A stretch of 64,000 nucleotides of DNA from Raphanus sativus (Eukaryota > Streptophyta > Magnoliopsida > Brassicales > Brassicaceae). Numbering within the stretch: the stretch's first letter is position 1; every line of letters begins with the position of its first letter. The notes under the pieces were generated by a model, which was not told where the DNA came from, did no database searches, and saw nothing but the letters and a program-made list of their open reading frames with translations. A program made the position numbers and the translations under genes. Positions 22,220-32,843 of this stretch are shown one piece after another. Location of the stretch: the NCBI RefSeq assembly GCF_000801105.2, contig NC_079511.1, positions 23,831,792 through 23,895,791 on the forward strand, given 5' to 3'.

Positions 22220-24019
22220 TACAACGTATGTATGAATATAATAATTTATCTCAAGAAGTGGAATATCAAAACTAAGACCATAAATTCATTACCAACCAGT
22301 TACAGGAAAAAAAAATCAGTACCAACGCATTGTCGTCACTCGTTACATGGGAACTCGCTTTCTTTTCTTGAGGAGCAGTGTTTAGTGTTAAATACTATTG
22401 TCTCAAGCAAGCTCCAAAAAATTTCACAGTAAGAGACAAGTAATAATCAATTTTCGTACGATGTTGTTGCTAGTTTTATAATCACTTATCTCTACTAATG
22501 AAGATTTTGGTGCACAAAATAAATTCTTACGGTGAATGTGCATAAATTAATATTTGGTCATACGATAGTAGAGTCGGTGTTGTTGTCTTATTGATCATGG
22601 ATTCATGGATGATACAACAAATGCACGCGACTAAACAAAGGCCTGGCTCCTAGCACAAGACAAGCTTCTAATGTAACTTTAACACTTAAATTTTATTTGT
22701 TATTTAATTTTAAATTTCCAAACAATATTTTGCTTTGACGGGTGCGGAATCCAATTAATTGGTCAACAGATTTTAACTCGGGAAGGCAAAATAAAATCTC
22801 ACCCCAATTCTTTTTCCATGTTCTAATTTCAGTTTACATGATAAAATATATAAAATGGAATTATATTCTTCTAATTAAACAAATACATTCTGTTATTCGA
22901 GAACGAAGATTATACTTCATTATATTTTTCTCCTTTCTCCCTTATATTCAAATTATTTTGAACAAAGAGTGACTTTTACTCTTTCCAATGCGCTTTGAAA
23001 ATATTTAATTAACTACGTCGCTTTGTATAATATTGCATGTCCGTACACACATGCAGAAGATGAGTAAACTCGGGGATCTACAATTATACTACTATAGTTT
23101 AGAGGATCGATCCATTTATTATGTATTTTATCTTTGATTAATTTCAATGCGATTAAGTTCAAAAAAAATTTCAATGTGATTGCATGTATGTGCACACACA
23201 GACGTATACGAATACGTAGTCTTGCGGTTACACATGTATATGAATATGTAATATGTAAAGATGAGAGAGAGAATGTGGTCAATGGTAAGAGACTGAGATA
23301 TGATTTGCAGAGTGTGGGAATGCTGGGCTTTGGGTGTCATTAATTGCAATAAACGAGGGACGTGAGTTCCAATAGTCCAAGTGGGTGTAATTTAGAGAGA
23401 GATATAGAGTTCAATTTTATTTTGGTTTTAAATATATGAGATTCTAAATATATTCAAGTGACCAGGTGACTGGTTGAGTGGCAAGGAGATGAGGTTGGGC
23501 ATTGACAGGTTTCAGATTTGATTTATTTGCTGCATGAAACTAAATCACAATTATCTTAGTCAGAAGGATATGAATCCATGCTTTATGCTTTATGACCTAT
23601 TTGAATACCTGAAAAGAATATCTATACGTGGGGGTACATCTCCTTTTGATAATTAATCTGAGCCTCTCATAACTCTGAATATCTCTAGGTTAATCAAAAG
23701 AAAAAAAAATATTCAAGTGATAAATTTGCTTTTAGGGTTTGGATCTTTTCTCCAGTGGGAAGCGTAGATTTGTCTTATTCACGACACTCGTGTCCTTTTT
23801 TATTGCAATATCATATCCCACATACAGTCAAACATGTGAACTGTAGTATTTGGTATTAATTTAGCAAACATTAACATAAAGGCACTTCATTGTATTTTTA
23901 AGCGAGCCATGTGATAGGTTTAACTTTATAATCTGTCTGGCTTCCTAAAAACTAACTTTAAGACTTTTAACACATTCTTCTTCTCCTTTGTTTAAACCCC
24001 TCAAGTTACCAGAGGGAGA
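22220..24019. other. Upstream intergenic region of PLT2
   Basis: No other gene recognised. The region becomes less AT-extreme after about 23000 and has short AC- and GA-rich stretches (23190-23275). It probably contains the distal promoter of PLT2; no specific element can be assigned from sequence alone. Confidence 0.5.
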
Positions 24020-24217
24020 GAGAGTAAATATAAGGTAAAGATTGTTGCAGCCATACTTAGAGACAAAAAAGGATCTCTTTTTCTCCTCAATCCTTGATAA
24101 GTAATCCCTCTTTCTTTTATACGCCTCTAATCAATTTCTGTTTCTTCTCAATTCATATCCTTGCAGGATCACATATATCGTACTGATTTAAGTTTTGAAT
24201 CTGTAGAGGAGAAGAAA
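24020..24217 (+). promoter_or_regulatory. Probable core promoter and 5' leader of PLT2
   Basis: A TATA-like TAAATATAA lies at 24025-24033, followed by a CT-rich leader. There is no ATG between 24034 and the chosen start at 24218, so that start is the first AUG of any transcript beginning here. A GTAATC at 24101 and a TTGCAG ending at 24166 could bound a short leader intron of 66 bp; this is only a possibility. Confidence 0.35.
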
Positions 24218-25763
24218 ATGAATTCAAACAACTGGCTTGCCTTTCCTATATCACCAACCCACTCTCCTTTGCCTCCTCACATCCACTCTTCACAAACCTC
24301 TCATTTTAACCTGGGCTTGGTCAACGACAATATGGACAACCCTTTTCAAAACCAAGGTATACGTAAATGCACATTTTATTTCTATATATATGTTCATGTA
24401 AATATGACATTCCTTTATTTTTGAAAATATATGTGAATCTTGTATTTATAGTAATTATTTGAATGTACTAGTTGCACATACTTAAAAAAGGTCATCTTCA
24501 TATTAAATCTTCTCTTATTCAGATTTTTGGTTTTTTATTTTCATAAATATGGTATGCTTTCTCAGAATGGAATATGATCAATCCACACGGTGGGGGCGGT
24601 GAAGGAGGAGGGGTTCCAAAAGTGGCTGATTTCTTAGGAGTTGGCAAATCAGAGAATCATCAAGCCGACCACAACCTCGTACCTTTCAACGACATTCATC
24701 AAACCAATGACTCAGATTACTACTTTCAAACCAACAGCTTGTTACCTACCGTTGTTACTTGTGCATCTAACACTCCTAATAACTATGAGCTTCAAGAAAG
24801 TGCCCACAACTTACAATCTCTCACTCTTTCCATGGGAAGTACCGGAGCTACTGCTGCAGCAGCAGCCACTGTTAAAGCCTCACCAGACGAGATTAGCGCC
24901 GATAATAGTAGTAGCACTACTAACGCAAGTGGAGGAGCCATCGTTGAAGCTACACCGAGAAGGACCTTGGAAACTTTTGGACAGCGAACTTCTATCTATC
25001 GTGGCGTTACAAGGTCTTAAAAAGATCAACTCTTAAAGACGTCTAATTTTTTTTTTAATTTTGTAAATATATGAGTTTATAAATATGTTATCTTTTTGTG
25101 TTGGGTGTTATAGGCATAGATGGACCGGTAGATACGAAGCTCATCTTTGGGATAATAGTTGCAGAAGAGAAGGACAATCAAGAAAAGGAAGACAAGGTAA
25201 GTATACTTGATTAGTTACTTAATTAGTCTCCTCGTTTGTTCTCATCTCATTAGATATCTTTATTTTGGACTACGTATTGCTAATTATGCTTCTCATCATT
25301 CTTATGTATTTGTTGCTTGAATCTTGTGATTCTTCGAAATCTCTACAGTCTACTTAGGTGAGTACACTTATCTTACTCTTATTTTTGGGTCTCGATCATA
25401 AGACTGTTTTGTTTAAGAGGGTTATAACTAAATTCAGGTGGCTATGACAAAGAAGAGAAAGCAGCAAGAGCATATGATTTAGCTGCACTTAAATATTGGG
25501 GCCCCTCTACTACTACCAACTTTCCTGTAAGCTATTTTAAATTCTCATGGATATATTTGCATATTCTTCTAATCGTTATAATGGCTGTGAAAATTGTTAT
25601 TTTCCAACTATTTTTTTGCTTATTTTAGGTTACTAACTACGAAAAGGAAGTTGAGGAGATGAAACACATGACGAGACAAGAGTTTGTGGCTGCTATTAGA
25701 AGGTTGTCATAACGTTATTCTTCAACATATACGTTATTACGTTGCATATATAAAAATACAATA

Positions 25764-25794
<31 letters not shown>

Positions 25795-26906
25795 TTTCTA
25801 AACAAAGAATTTCGTCATCCATTGCAGGAAAAGTAGTGGATTCTCACGTGGTGCATCGATGTATCGTGGAGTAACAAGGCATCATCAACATGGAAGATGG
25901 CAAGCAAGGATCGGCCGAGTTGCCGGAAACAAAGATCTCTATTTGGGAACTTTCAGTGAGTATATACTATTTTATCATATATATATATATGTGAATATTA
26001 TTTCTAAACCGAATTTTGATACAACTTTCTCCTATATATATGAACCGCACTATCACGATCTGTCTCAAATTATTTGGATTTCAGTAGATTTAGAGATCAA
26101 TTTAATATTTTTCATGCATATAGAAAATTATGCGAATACAAGATTGTCATGCTTATATTAATCTGTTTTGCTCAGGCACGGAGGAAGAAGCAGCAGAAGC
26201 ATACGACATAGCTGCAATAAAGTTTCGAGGTCTAAACGCGGTTACAAACTTTGAGATAAACCGCTACGACGTGAAAGCCATCCTAGAGAGTAACACACTT
26301 CCTATAGGAGGTGGTGCGGCTAAACGGCTCAAAGAGGCTCAAGCTCTTGAATCATCAAGAAAACGCGAGGAAATGATAGCCCTAAGCTCAAATCTCCATC
26401 AGTATGGTGCAGCCTCGAGCTCTAGGCTTCAGCTTCAACCTTACCCGCTAAGCATTCAACAACCTTTTGAGCATCTTCATCATCAGCCTTTACTTACTCT
26501 ACAGAACGACAACGATATCTCTCAGTATAATACTAACGCTCACGATTCCTATAGTTACATCCAGACGCAGCTTCATCTTCACCAACAACAAACCAACGAT
26601 TTCTTGCAGTCTTCTAGTCACAGCTCGCAGCTGTACAATGCTTATCTTCAGAGCAACCCTGGTTTGCTTCAGGGATTTGTCTCTGATGATAACAACAACA
26701 ACACTTCAGTTCTTGGAAACAATATTGGGATAGGTATTGGGTCAACCTCGACCGTTGGATCATCTGCTGAGTATGAGTTTCCCACCGTTAAAGTTGATTA
26801 TGATATGCCTCCTTCAAGTGTTGCCACAGGGTATAGAGGATGGATAACTGGAGTGTCTGGTCAGGGATCGAATCCAGGAGGTGTATTCACAATGTGGAAT
26901 GAATAA
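24218..26906 (+). CDS. PLT2: PLETHORA2 ortholog, AP2-domain transcription factor
   Basis: A DNA-binding regulator of the AINTEGUMENTA-like group; in Arabidopsis PLT1/PLT2 act redundantly in the nucleus to specify the root stem-cell niche in response to auxin. Eight exons with GT-AG introns: 24218-24356, 24566-25013, 25114-25196, 25349-25357, 25438-25526, 25629-25702, 25828-25955 and 26176-26906, giving 1,701 nt and 566 residues (Arabidopsis PLT2 has about 568). The N terminus reads [21 protein letters not shown] and LTLSMGS motifs follow. AP2 repeat 1 spans about 190-256 and repeat 2 about 292-350, both opening YRGVTRH, joined by a linker with [13 protein letters not shown]. The C-terminal part is Gln/Ser/Asn-rich and ends in [19 protein letters not shown] and the C-terminal text fit PLT2 better than PLT1. 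No frameshift or missing key residue is seen. Confidence 0.96.
25349..25357 (+). other. PLT2: 9-nt micro-exon of PLT2
   Basis: TCTACTTAG lies between CTCTACAG and GTGAGT splice signals. Without it, exon 3 (phase 1) would still join exon 5 in frame, but three residues (completing VYL before GGYD) would be lost from the first AP2 repeat. A 9-nt exon at this position is a known feature of AP2/ANT-type genes. Confidence 0.93.
25763..25800. repeat. AT microsatellite and T-run in PLT2 intron 6
   Basis: A (AT)n run followed by a T-tract lies inside the intron at 25703-25827, upstream of the TTGCAG acceptor. Its length may vary between accessions. Confidence 0.7.
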
Positions 26907-26929
26907 AAGGCTGACTTCTCTGTCTTTGT

Positions 26930-26983
26930 TTGCGAGACAAGGTAGGTTCCAAATAACAGCTATATTATTCCCTTGTCTCGCAA
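26930..26983 (+). promoter_or_regulatory. Perfect 13-bp stem-loop just after the PLT2 stop codon
   Basis: TTGCGAGACAAGG (26930-26942) is the exact reverse complement of CCTTGTCTCGCAA (26971-26983), with a 28-nt loop. It starts 24 nt after the stop codon, so it should lie in the 3' untranslated region. It stands out in the AT-rich surroundings. Confidence 0.6.
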
Positions 26984-27092
26984 GTAATCGGATCGACTGT
27001 AGTCTTATAGATTAGCAGAGAATTTAGGATTTTTTCTTTTACTTTTGACGGCAAAGATGATGAACTTGTAGACGGCGGTTAACAGAGTCCTC

Positions 27093-27163
27093 AAGGGTTA
27101 GGGTTTTATGGGCATTTAAACAAGATTCATAAGTGCCCAAATTTTGTTTAAAAGCTAACCCTT
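27093..27163 (+). promoter_or_regulatory. Second, two-part stem-loop in the PLT2 3' flank
   Basis: AAGGGTTAG (27093-27101) pairs with CTAACCCTT (27155-27163). Inside it TTTAAACAA (27115-27123) pairs with TTGTTTAAA (27144-27152). The 5' arm side also holds a telomere-like GGGTTAGGGTTTTA. Probably still within the 3' untranslated region. Confidence 0.45.
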
Positions 27164-27288
27164 CTGACTAGTACTTTCTCAAGCCTGTAATTCGTTTTAT
27201 AATTTCAAGATTTATATTTCAACTACTTTGATTTCCTTATATCTTATTTATTATTTGTCTACCCTTTAGCTATACCTTACTGTATGTG

Positions 27289-27294
27289 AATAAA
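27289..27294 (+). terminator. Possible PLT2 polyadenylation signal
   Basis: AATAAA lies about 380 nt after the stop codon in AT-rich sequence. Plant signals are weakly conserved, so this is only a candidate. Confidence 0.25.
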
Positions 27295-27483
27295 ATTCGC
27301 TTCTCCATCATACCGAAAATGTATTTGGTTGAAACTTTGAGTTTTCACGAAACTTCAAAACTAAAAAACTATGTGCAATTGTGTGGTGAAGTGTATAACT
27401 ATTAAATTGAGTAGTAGTACGTCGAAGTAGAGTCTATCTGTATTGTTCTTATTTAACGTTTAAATAATGTGAAAACTGAAACT

Positions 27484-27537
27484 GTAATATAATGCGATTT
27501 TAGACTTCTAGTAATATAATGCGATTTTAGACTTCTA
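27484..27537. repeat. Perfect 27-bp tandem duplication
   Basis: The unit at 27484-27510 (ending GCGATTTTAGACTTCTA) is repeated exactly at 27511-27537. Confidence 0.9.
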
Positions 27538-27547
27538 GTTAGTTTGT

Positions 27548-27852
27548 ATCAAGATAAGTTTTCAATCTAAAATCAATTAGTGATAGGTGAACTGATTCAT
27601 CTATCTTATATATTGTTTATGATCTTTTTCAACTACACATGTATTGGTTTTAAGCGTTAATTTTAGAATGTTCGGACAAAAATCGATTGGCTAATTTTGG
27701 GGCAGATTGATGTGGATCAGATTGGAGTAGGTGGATCGGGCTCTGATACCATATTAAGTTAGATTGGTTTCCAATTTAAAAGGGATTGATGATAGGTAAT
27801 TAACATATCTGTATTATATATTGTTTAGGATCCCTTCCAACTACCAATGTAA
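27548..27852 (-). mobile_element. TRIM (miniature LTR retrotransposon), minus strand
   Basis: Two diverged direct repeats of about 100 bp (27548-27655 and 27752-27852) share GATGATAGGT-, TATATATTGTTTA- and CCAACTACCAATGT-like text. Directly inside the right copy lies GCTCTGATACCA (27740-27751), the complement of TGGTATCAGAGC, the primer binding site for initiator methionine tRNA. Short terminal repeats plus this site with no coding interior define a TRIM. The divergence of the repeats says it is old. Exact ends are uncertain. Confidence 0.55.
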
Positions 27853-28496
27853 AACACTTTGTGTTATATGTCATATGATGCTACCGGTAATCAATCTGTC
27901 TTATTCACTACTATGGTTAAAAATTTAAAATCCTCCTTATAAAATACAACTATTATGAAACTACATTGTTGTGGTTTACTGGTTTTATTAGATGAAGAAT
28001 TACTCTCTTGGTTTAAGCGAGGGATATAATTCTCTTTATTGCAAAATTATTAGTTTCATATGTAACCATACAGATATGTACTCATTTTACGGTCCATTTG
28101 AATACTTCGAGAGAGAATCCATATGTGGACTACACCTCCTGAAGATTAGTATGAGTTTTTCTATAGGTCTACGATACCTGTAGGTTAATAAAAAAGACAA
28201 CTATTATGAACCTTATTGGCTAAAGCGGTATTTTTTTTTGTTTTAGAATTTATGCTATATATATATATTCTTTTTTTTAAATTTAGTTGTAATATTTTTG
28301 TTGTGATTTAAAATCAAAATCTAACTGGTAAGTATTAATTGTATGTCATAGAACTCACAAATTTATTAATAAATTGTTTAAGCAATACTCTTTTTATTAA
28401 TCAAAATCTTATTTTTTAACATTTATAACAAAAATAATTATTTTAAGATAACAACACAATATATAAGTTATTTTATTTTATTAATAAAAATTCATT
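27853..28496. other. Intergenic DNA, nothing recognised
   Basis: A 63-codon plus-strand frame at 27992-28183 shows no recognisable feature. The rest is AT-rich. Confidence 0.4.
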
Positions 28497-28665
28497 AAGG
28501 GTAGTATTGATATTAACCACTCTAACTTTTAACGTGGGAATTCCGTTGCGAAAAATCACTTCGCAAATAATAGTATAGATTAAGGGTAGTATTGATATTA
28601 ACCACTCTAATTTTTAACGTGGGAGCTCCGTTGCGAAAAATCACTTCGCAAAATAATAATATAGA
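28497..28665 (-). mobile_element. Two tandem Helitron 5' ends, minus strand
   Basis: Reading on the minus strand from 28665 and again from 28579, the sequence starts TCTATA and continues GCGAAGTGATTTTTCGCAAC. These are two copies, 86 bp apart, of the Helitron 5' end seen on the plus strand at 20981. No CTAG 3' end was found to the left, so this is a duplicated end fragment or a truncated element. Confidence 0.55.
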
Positions 28666-28675
28666 TTCTCTATGG

Positions 28676-29090
28676 TAGTTCTCAGCTTTTGATGCTGATA
28701 TAAAAGGCTAATTTCTAACGATTCATTTTTAAGAAGGAAGGTATTGTTGGATGAAAATGGTGTTGACTCTGTTTTAGAAACTTGAAGTGATTTGTGACGG
28801 AAGTTCTTAGCTTAATGTTGATATATAAGGGGCTCATTCCTAACAGTTCATTGCGAAGAAGGATGGTAGTGTTTGATGGAAATGATATTTTATAAAATTG
28901 AAGAAGTGATTTTCGTTGAAAGTTCCTAGCCTTGTGCTGATATGAATGGCTCATTTCTAACAATTCATTTCTAAGATTGATGGTGGTGTTGCATGGAAAT
29001 AATCTTAACTACGTTTTGGGAACATGAAAGTGATTTGTGATGTAAGTTCTTATCTAGATGCTGATATGAAAGGCTCATTTCATTTTTCTG
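28676..29090. repeat. About 122-bp tandem repeat, 3.4 copies
   Basis: Units start near 28676, 28799, 28918 and 29042 (spacing 119-124 bp). Each begins AAGTTCTTAGC-like, continues GATGCTGATAT(G/A)AAAGGCTCATTTCTAAC-like, then a GATGGTGGTGTT-like and a GTGATTTGTGA-like part. Copies have diverged. The array lies between PLT2 and the SAP2 relic. Confidence 0.75.
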
Positions 29091-29577
29091 TAAAGAAAGT
29101 TGTGTTGGATAGAAGTGAGTTTAGGTTCGCTGCTGTCTACAAATGATTCGTCTACTCATATTTGCGTAATATCAGATGTGTTTTATTGGAATTTGCTGCT
29201 AGTTAGCTTAGGTTTGCAGCCTGGCTGGATAGCTTATGGTTTTAAGCACAAGTTGCATCTGTTTGTGTGTTTTAGGTTTTGGTGTGAGCAGAAAATCAGT
29301 TCTAGGTTTGCTTCTGCTTTCTTCCTTCTCCGAGTTTGAGATTTTGAATCACTGAAAGGGCTCCATCAAAAGTTTGGTTATAGGTTATAAGACAATGTAT
29401 ATGGTATGTTGGTAGACTACAGTCTTTATTGAAAACAATATGTTTCGTTTGCTTATGGTTAAGGGTTGTGCCTATTTGTGTCTGACGTCTGTAAAAATGA
29501 TTGAATTCAGTTGTTAATTGTCAAGAACTCTGTCTTCTTTCTATGTTACTGAAGCAAAGGATGACTTTATTAAGGGC
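29091..29577 (+). other. T-rich flank upstream of the SAP2 relic
   Basis: No coding sequence seen. SAP genes usually carry an intron in the 5' untranslated region, and this T-rich DNA could be what remains of it, but nothing in the sequence proves that. The A20 zinc-finger part expected before the AN1 part was not found here. Confidence 0.3.
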
Positions 29578-29932
29578 AGAAATGGACTGGATCACCCAGC
29601 AACATCATGAAGGAAATGCTTGATGCTGAAACTAAATCTGTCGAGCCAATGGCTTGTCTATGTTCAGCCATCCTCTGTACAAGCTGTTGCAAGAAGTAGT
29701 AGCACCAGAAGAAGCTGCAGCAAAACCAAAGGAAGGACCATCTACTAGTTGCAATAAACGGGTTGGTTTGACTGGATATAAATGTCGCTGTGGTGATCTT
29801 TTCTGCAAGACACACCGCTATGCAGACGTACATAACTGCTCTATCAATTACCATGTTGCTGCACAAGAAGCTATAGCTAAAGCAACCCAGTTATGAGGGC
29901 AGATAAGCGTGACAAGATCTGAAACTTTCTTC
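29578..29932 (+). pseudogene. SAP2: A20/AN1 stress-associated protein gene relic (SAP2-like)
   Basis: From 29589 one frame reads GSPSNIMKEMLDAETKSVEP, then shifts near 29652. VQPSSVQAVA is readable in the next frame, and a second shift near 29690 leads to EVVAPEEAA. The AN1 finger follows (CNKRVGLTGYKCRCGDLFC, then KTHRYADVHNC). The first cysteine of its leading CxxC pair is missing (STSC where family members have RC-x-x-C). A third one-base shift near 29885 hides the usual C-terminal DK-R-DKI ending, whose TGA is at 29930-29932. The A20 domain is absent. The gene is dead or at most encodes a short AN1 fragment (29654-29896). In Arabidopsis SAP2 (At1g51200) is the neighbour of PLT2, which supports the assignment. 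Confidence 0.75.
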
Positions 29933-30278
29933 ATGTATGCGTCTGGTTCAAGGTGTCTCTCATGTCATATATGGTTGAAGAAAGGAAGCTTGTGTTGATC
30001 TTTAGCTTCTTCTATTCTCTCTGCAGTATTTCTGGTGTGAAACTTTCTATTGTCTTGTGTTTGCAGGCAGAAAAAGTGTGCTTTGATGTGTTTCTCTCTC
30101 ATATGAGCACTATGGTTCGGTTATGAGTACTCCTTGGTGTCTGTATCATATCACGTTCGTGTCTTTAGCTATATGAAACTTTTTTATTATAAGTTTATGC
30201 TTTTTCCTTCGGTGGAGTTATTTGGTCAGGCTCTAATTCATTTTCATTTATTTCTTTGTAGACATGAACTTTAACATG
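29933..30278 (+). other. Former 3' flank of the SAP2 relic
   Basis: T-rich text without open frames, consistent with an old 3' untranslated region. No other feature recognised. Confidence 0.35.
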
Positions 30279-30449
30279 TAGGGAAATTACCAAAAAAAAA
30301 AAAAATCAACGAGAATTCACCAGCTACTTTCACAACAACTTAAAGATTATAAGTCAATTAATGAGACGAAAAATATTGTAACTTGTGTATAAAACTTCGT
30401 TTACATGTAGGAATATTATCAAAAAAAATCAAAATCAAAAAAATCAAAA
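30279..30449 (+). repeat. First unit of the ~125-bp tandem array, cut off by a Helitron
   Basis: ACATGTAGGGAAATTACC, TTCACCAGCTACTTTCAC, TTAAAGATTATAAGTCAATT and ATTGTAACTTGTGTATAAA occur in the same order as in the array at 34516-35670. The unit is separated from that array only by the Helitron at 30450-34515. Confidence 0.8.
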
Positions 30450-30599
30450 TCAAAACTATACTAAAAGGGGCATATAAAGCCCTCTGAGCTATGCCACATC
30501 AATAAAAATAATCAACCAATGAGAAACAACATTTTTGCCACGTCATTTTCTCTTTGGTCTGAGTGAAGTTCGAAACTGGCCCAAGACAATCCCAGTCTC

Positions 30600-32843
30600 T
30601 TCTAACCCTAAAGCGTAGAGAGTTCATCTTTCGTCTCTTCCACTTCTTCTTCAATCTGATTGCTCTGTAACTCCATTACCGCTTGGTCCTCTCCTCCTTA
30701 TTGTTTCGTTTTACCTCCCTCTCTTCTCCCCATCTATCAATGGATACCATTTATTTGTGGAGAATTACTTCAACCCAACACTCGACGGTGGTGGAAGGAA
30801 CCGTGTTGTATTTTGCCCCGGAGGAACCGATCCCCTCCGGCTTGCTTCTCCACTGGATCATCAACGACTACAACTCTTCTCCACAGATGATGAATCTGGT
30901 GCTCAACCATCGTTTCCATGGACTCTTTTAAATCCAAGTACATATCTTCTGATTCCAAGAAGAAGAGCATGAAGCCTTCTTCTTCTTTATAAGCTTCTTC
31001 TTCATCTCTCTTAGTAAGTTCTTCTGTATATATTTTGATTTTCATCAACGTTCAAAGACAGAGTTTTTGTGATGATTTATCTCTTCTAATCATATTCTCT
31101 ATACACTTTATCTTGGGTGGCTTTTCCATGAACTCATCGGTGGTGAAGGAGGATGAGACGCTGTGTGGAGGTGGCTCAGGGTCATTGGCATTTTAATGTT
31201 TGTTAACTGTGATGGAAGCTCCAGAAGATTTTTTTTAGGGGTTTGTCGATACGATGGGAGGTAGCTCTTTATTCTAGAGCCTTTAGTTTATATCAACAAT
31301 TGTTCATACATTCTCGGTTTAATTTGTAACACTACGTTGCGTGATGCAGAGGCCAAGCCGGTATTGTTATGCTCATGCAAGGACAACTCCTTGAACCTCA
31401 ATGACTTGCCATCGTAAGCCCTTCCATTCATGTGTGATTCATGGTCTACATTTGTGATTCCTCTTCAAAAGCTCTGTTGTTCTTTCTTCTCAATGAGGAG
31501 ACATCAAACAAACTGAAATGTAGTCTCTTTTTTTCAAACACTCAATTTGGTCATTGGATGTGTGATTATTTGTCCTATTAAAATCAGTAAGCGACATGAA
31601 CATATGAGTGACTGGCTAATTGATCCTTTATGTTGCTCGAGAGCTCAAAGACTAAGAGGTGTTTTCATCAACACTATTGTGCATTTTTATAAGTTGCTTA
31701 TCAAATGATCATGTTCTTTGATGTCATGTGTCATACTCCATTAAGAGTTGTTGAATTTTAATCGTTAAATGAGTTGATCACATAAGAAAACACTGAATTT
31801 TGAGCTATTTTTCGTAGTGCTTAACAGTATGCATGTCCATGTGTATGAATGAGTGGACAAAGTGTTTCGCAGAGTTTAATATCAAACTTTTTAGTGGACT
31901 GTCTCTAATTATCTGAGAAAGTCTTTGGTGAATGTTTTTGGTTGGAATCTCATTAACGGTAGGATGGTTATCTTTCTCATGGACTTTGTTTTAACAAAAA
32001 TCATATAGAACTTACTTGGTTCCTTGCATACAATATTTTCAGGACCTGGAACTTCAAAACTTGGTTTTAAGACGACAACTTCGACTATTTGGGCAGTCGG
32101 TGTTGATGCCACCAACAAGACTAAGAATGGTGACGTTAGCAGACAAGTTCGAGTTCCTTTACAGCTGATGACAAAATGTTTAGGTTTGTGTTATTCCTAA
32201 AAAGTATGTTTGTCTTACGTATTGGTCGATCAGCTTCAAGAGAGGTGCTGCCACTTAATGAGTTGTTTCAAAAGCATTTGGGAGACAGGCGAGCCATGCC
32301 AATGATAATGATAGTTGTATGGATCATTTTGAGAAATTACCGCAGCTCAAATGTTAAGATCTAGAAAAAGGTTAAGAACAGTGACAAAAAAAAAAGAGAG
32401 AAAGCAAGGCTGAGGAGATTTTTCTGAATCACTTGGAAAAATATACAGACTTGAGGCAAAAAAAATGATTCAGATTTTACCACAAGAAATAAAGCAAAGG
32501 AGTGAAGACAAAGAAGAAACAGGAAAACTACCCTTCAGATCCTCCATTCGGTGCTAATTGAGTAGGTGACATTGTTGTACCACCATTTGAGACAAGTCAA
32601 AACTGTGCTTATTAGGTTGATATAAATGAAATTAAGGCTGAGAAAAAAAATTCTATATTTGCTGATGAAAGCAGGAAAGCAGAGTGTTTTCACCATGAAG
32701 GTGGAGAAAACGAGAGATCCAATGAGAAGGATGATGATGATGAAAGTTTGAAGCAAATAAATACTGCAATAGAGGACCTAGCATTGACTCTAGAAGCATG
32801 TATGATGAAAGTGGAGAAGATTTTAGCGAAGATTAGAGAATGA
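30600..32843 (+). pseudogene. Captured fragments of an unidentified host gene in the Helitron
   Basis: Several plus-strand blocks look like exons. A CT-rich leader-like stretch lies at 30600-30740. An exon-like block at 32043-32183 (after TTTTCAG, ending at GGTTTGTG) reads PGTSKLGFKTTTSTIWAVGV then DATNKTKNGDVSRQVRVPLQ. A further block near 32231-32290 reads ASREVLPLNELFQKHLGDR. A terminal block at 32616-32843 after an AG reads VDINEIKAEKKNSIF, an acidic/basic middle, then LKQINTAIEDLALTLEACMM and ends KILAKIRE before TGA; its end looks like a coiled coil. I do not recognise the family. Frames between blocks are interrupted, so a working gene is unlikely. Confidence 0.45.

Noticed and set aside
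24641..25036. 131-codon plus-strand frame
   Set aside because: Out-of-frame shadow of PLT2 exon 2.
30770..31048. 92-codon minus-strand frame in the Helitron
   Set aside because: Overlaps plus-strand captured sequence; Glu/Lys-rich text comes from CT-rich DNA on the other strand.
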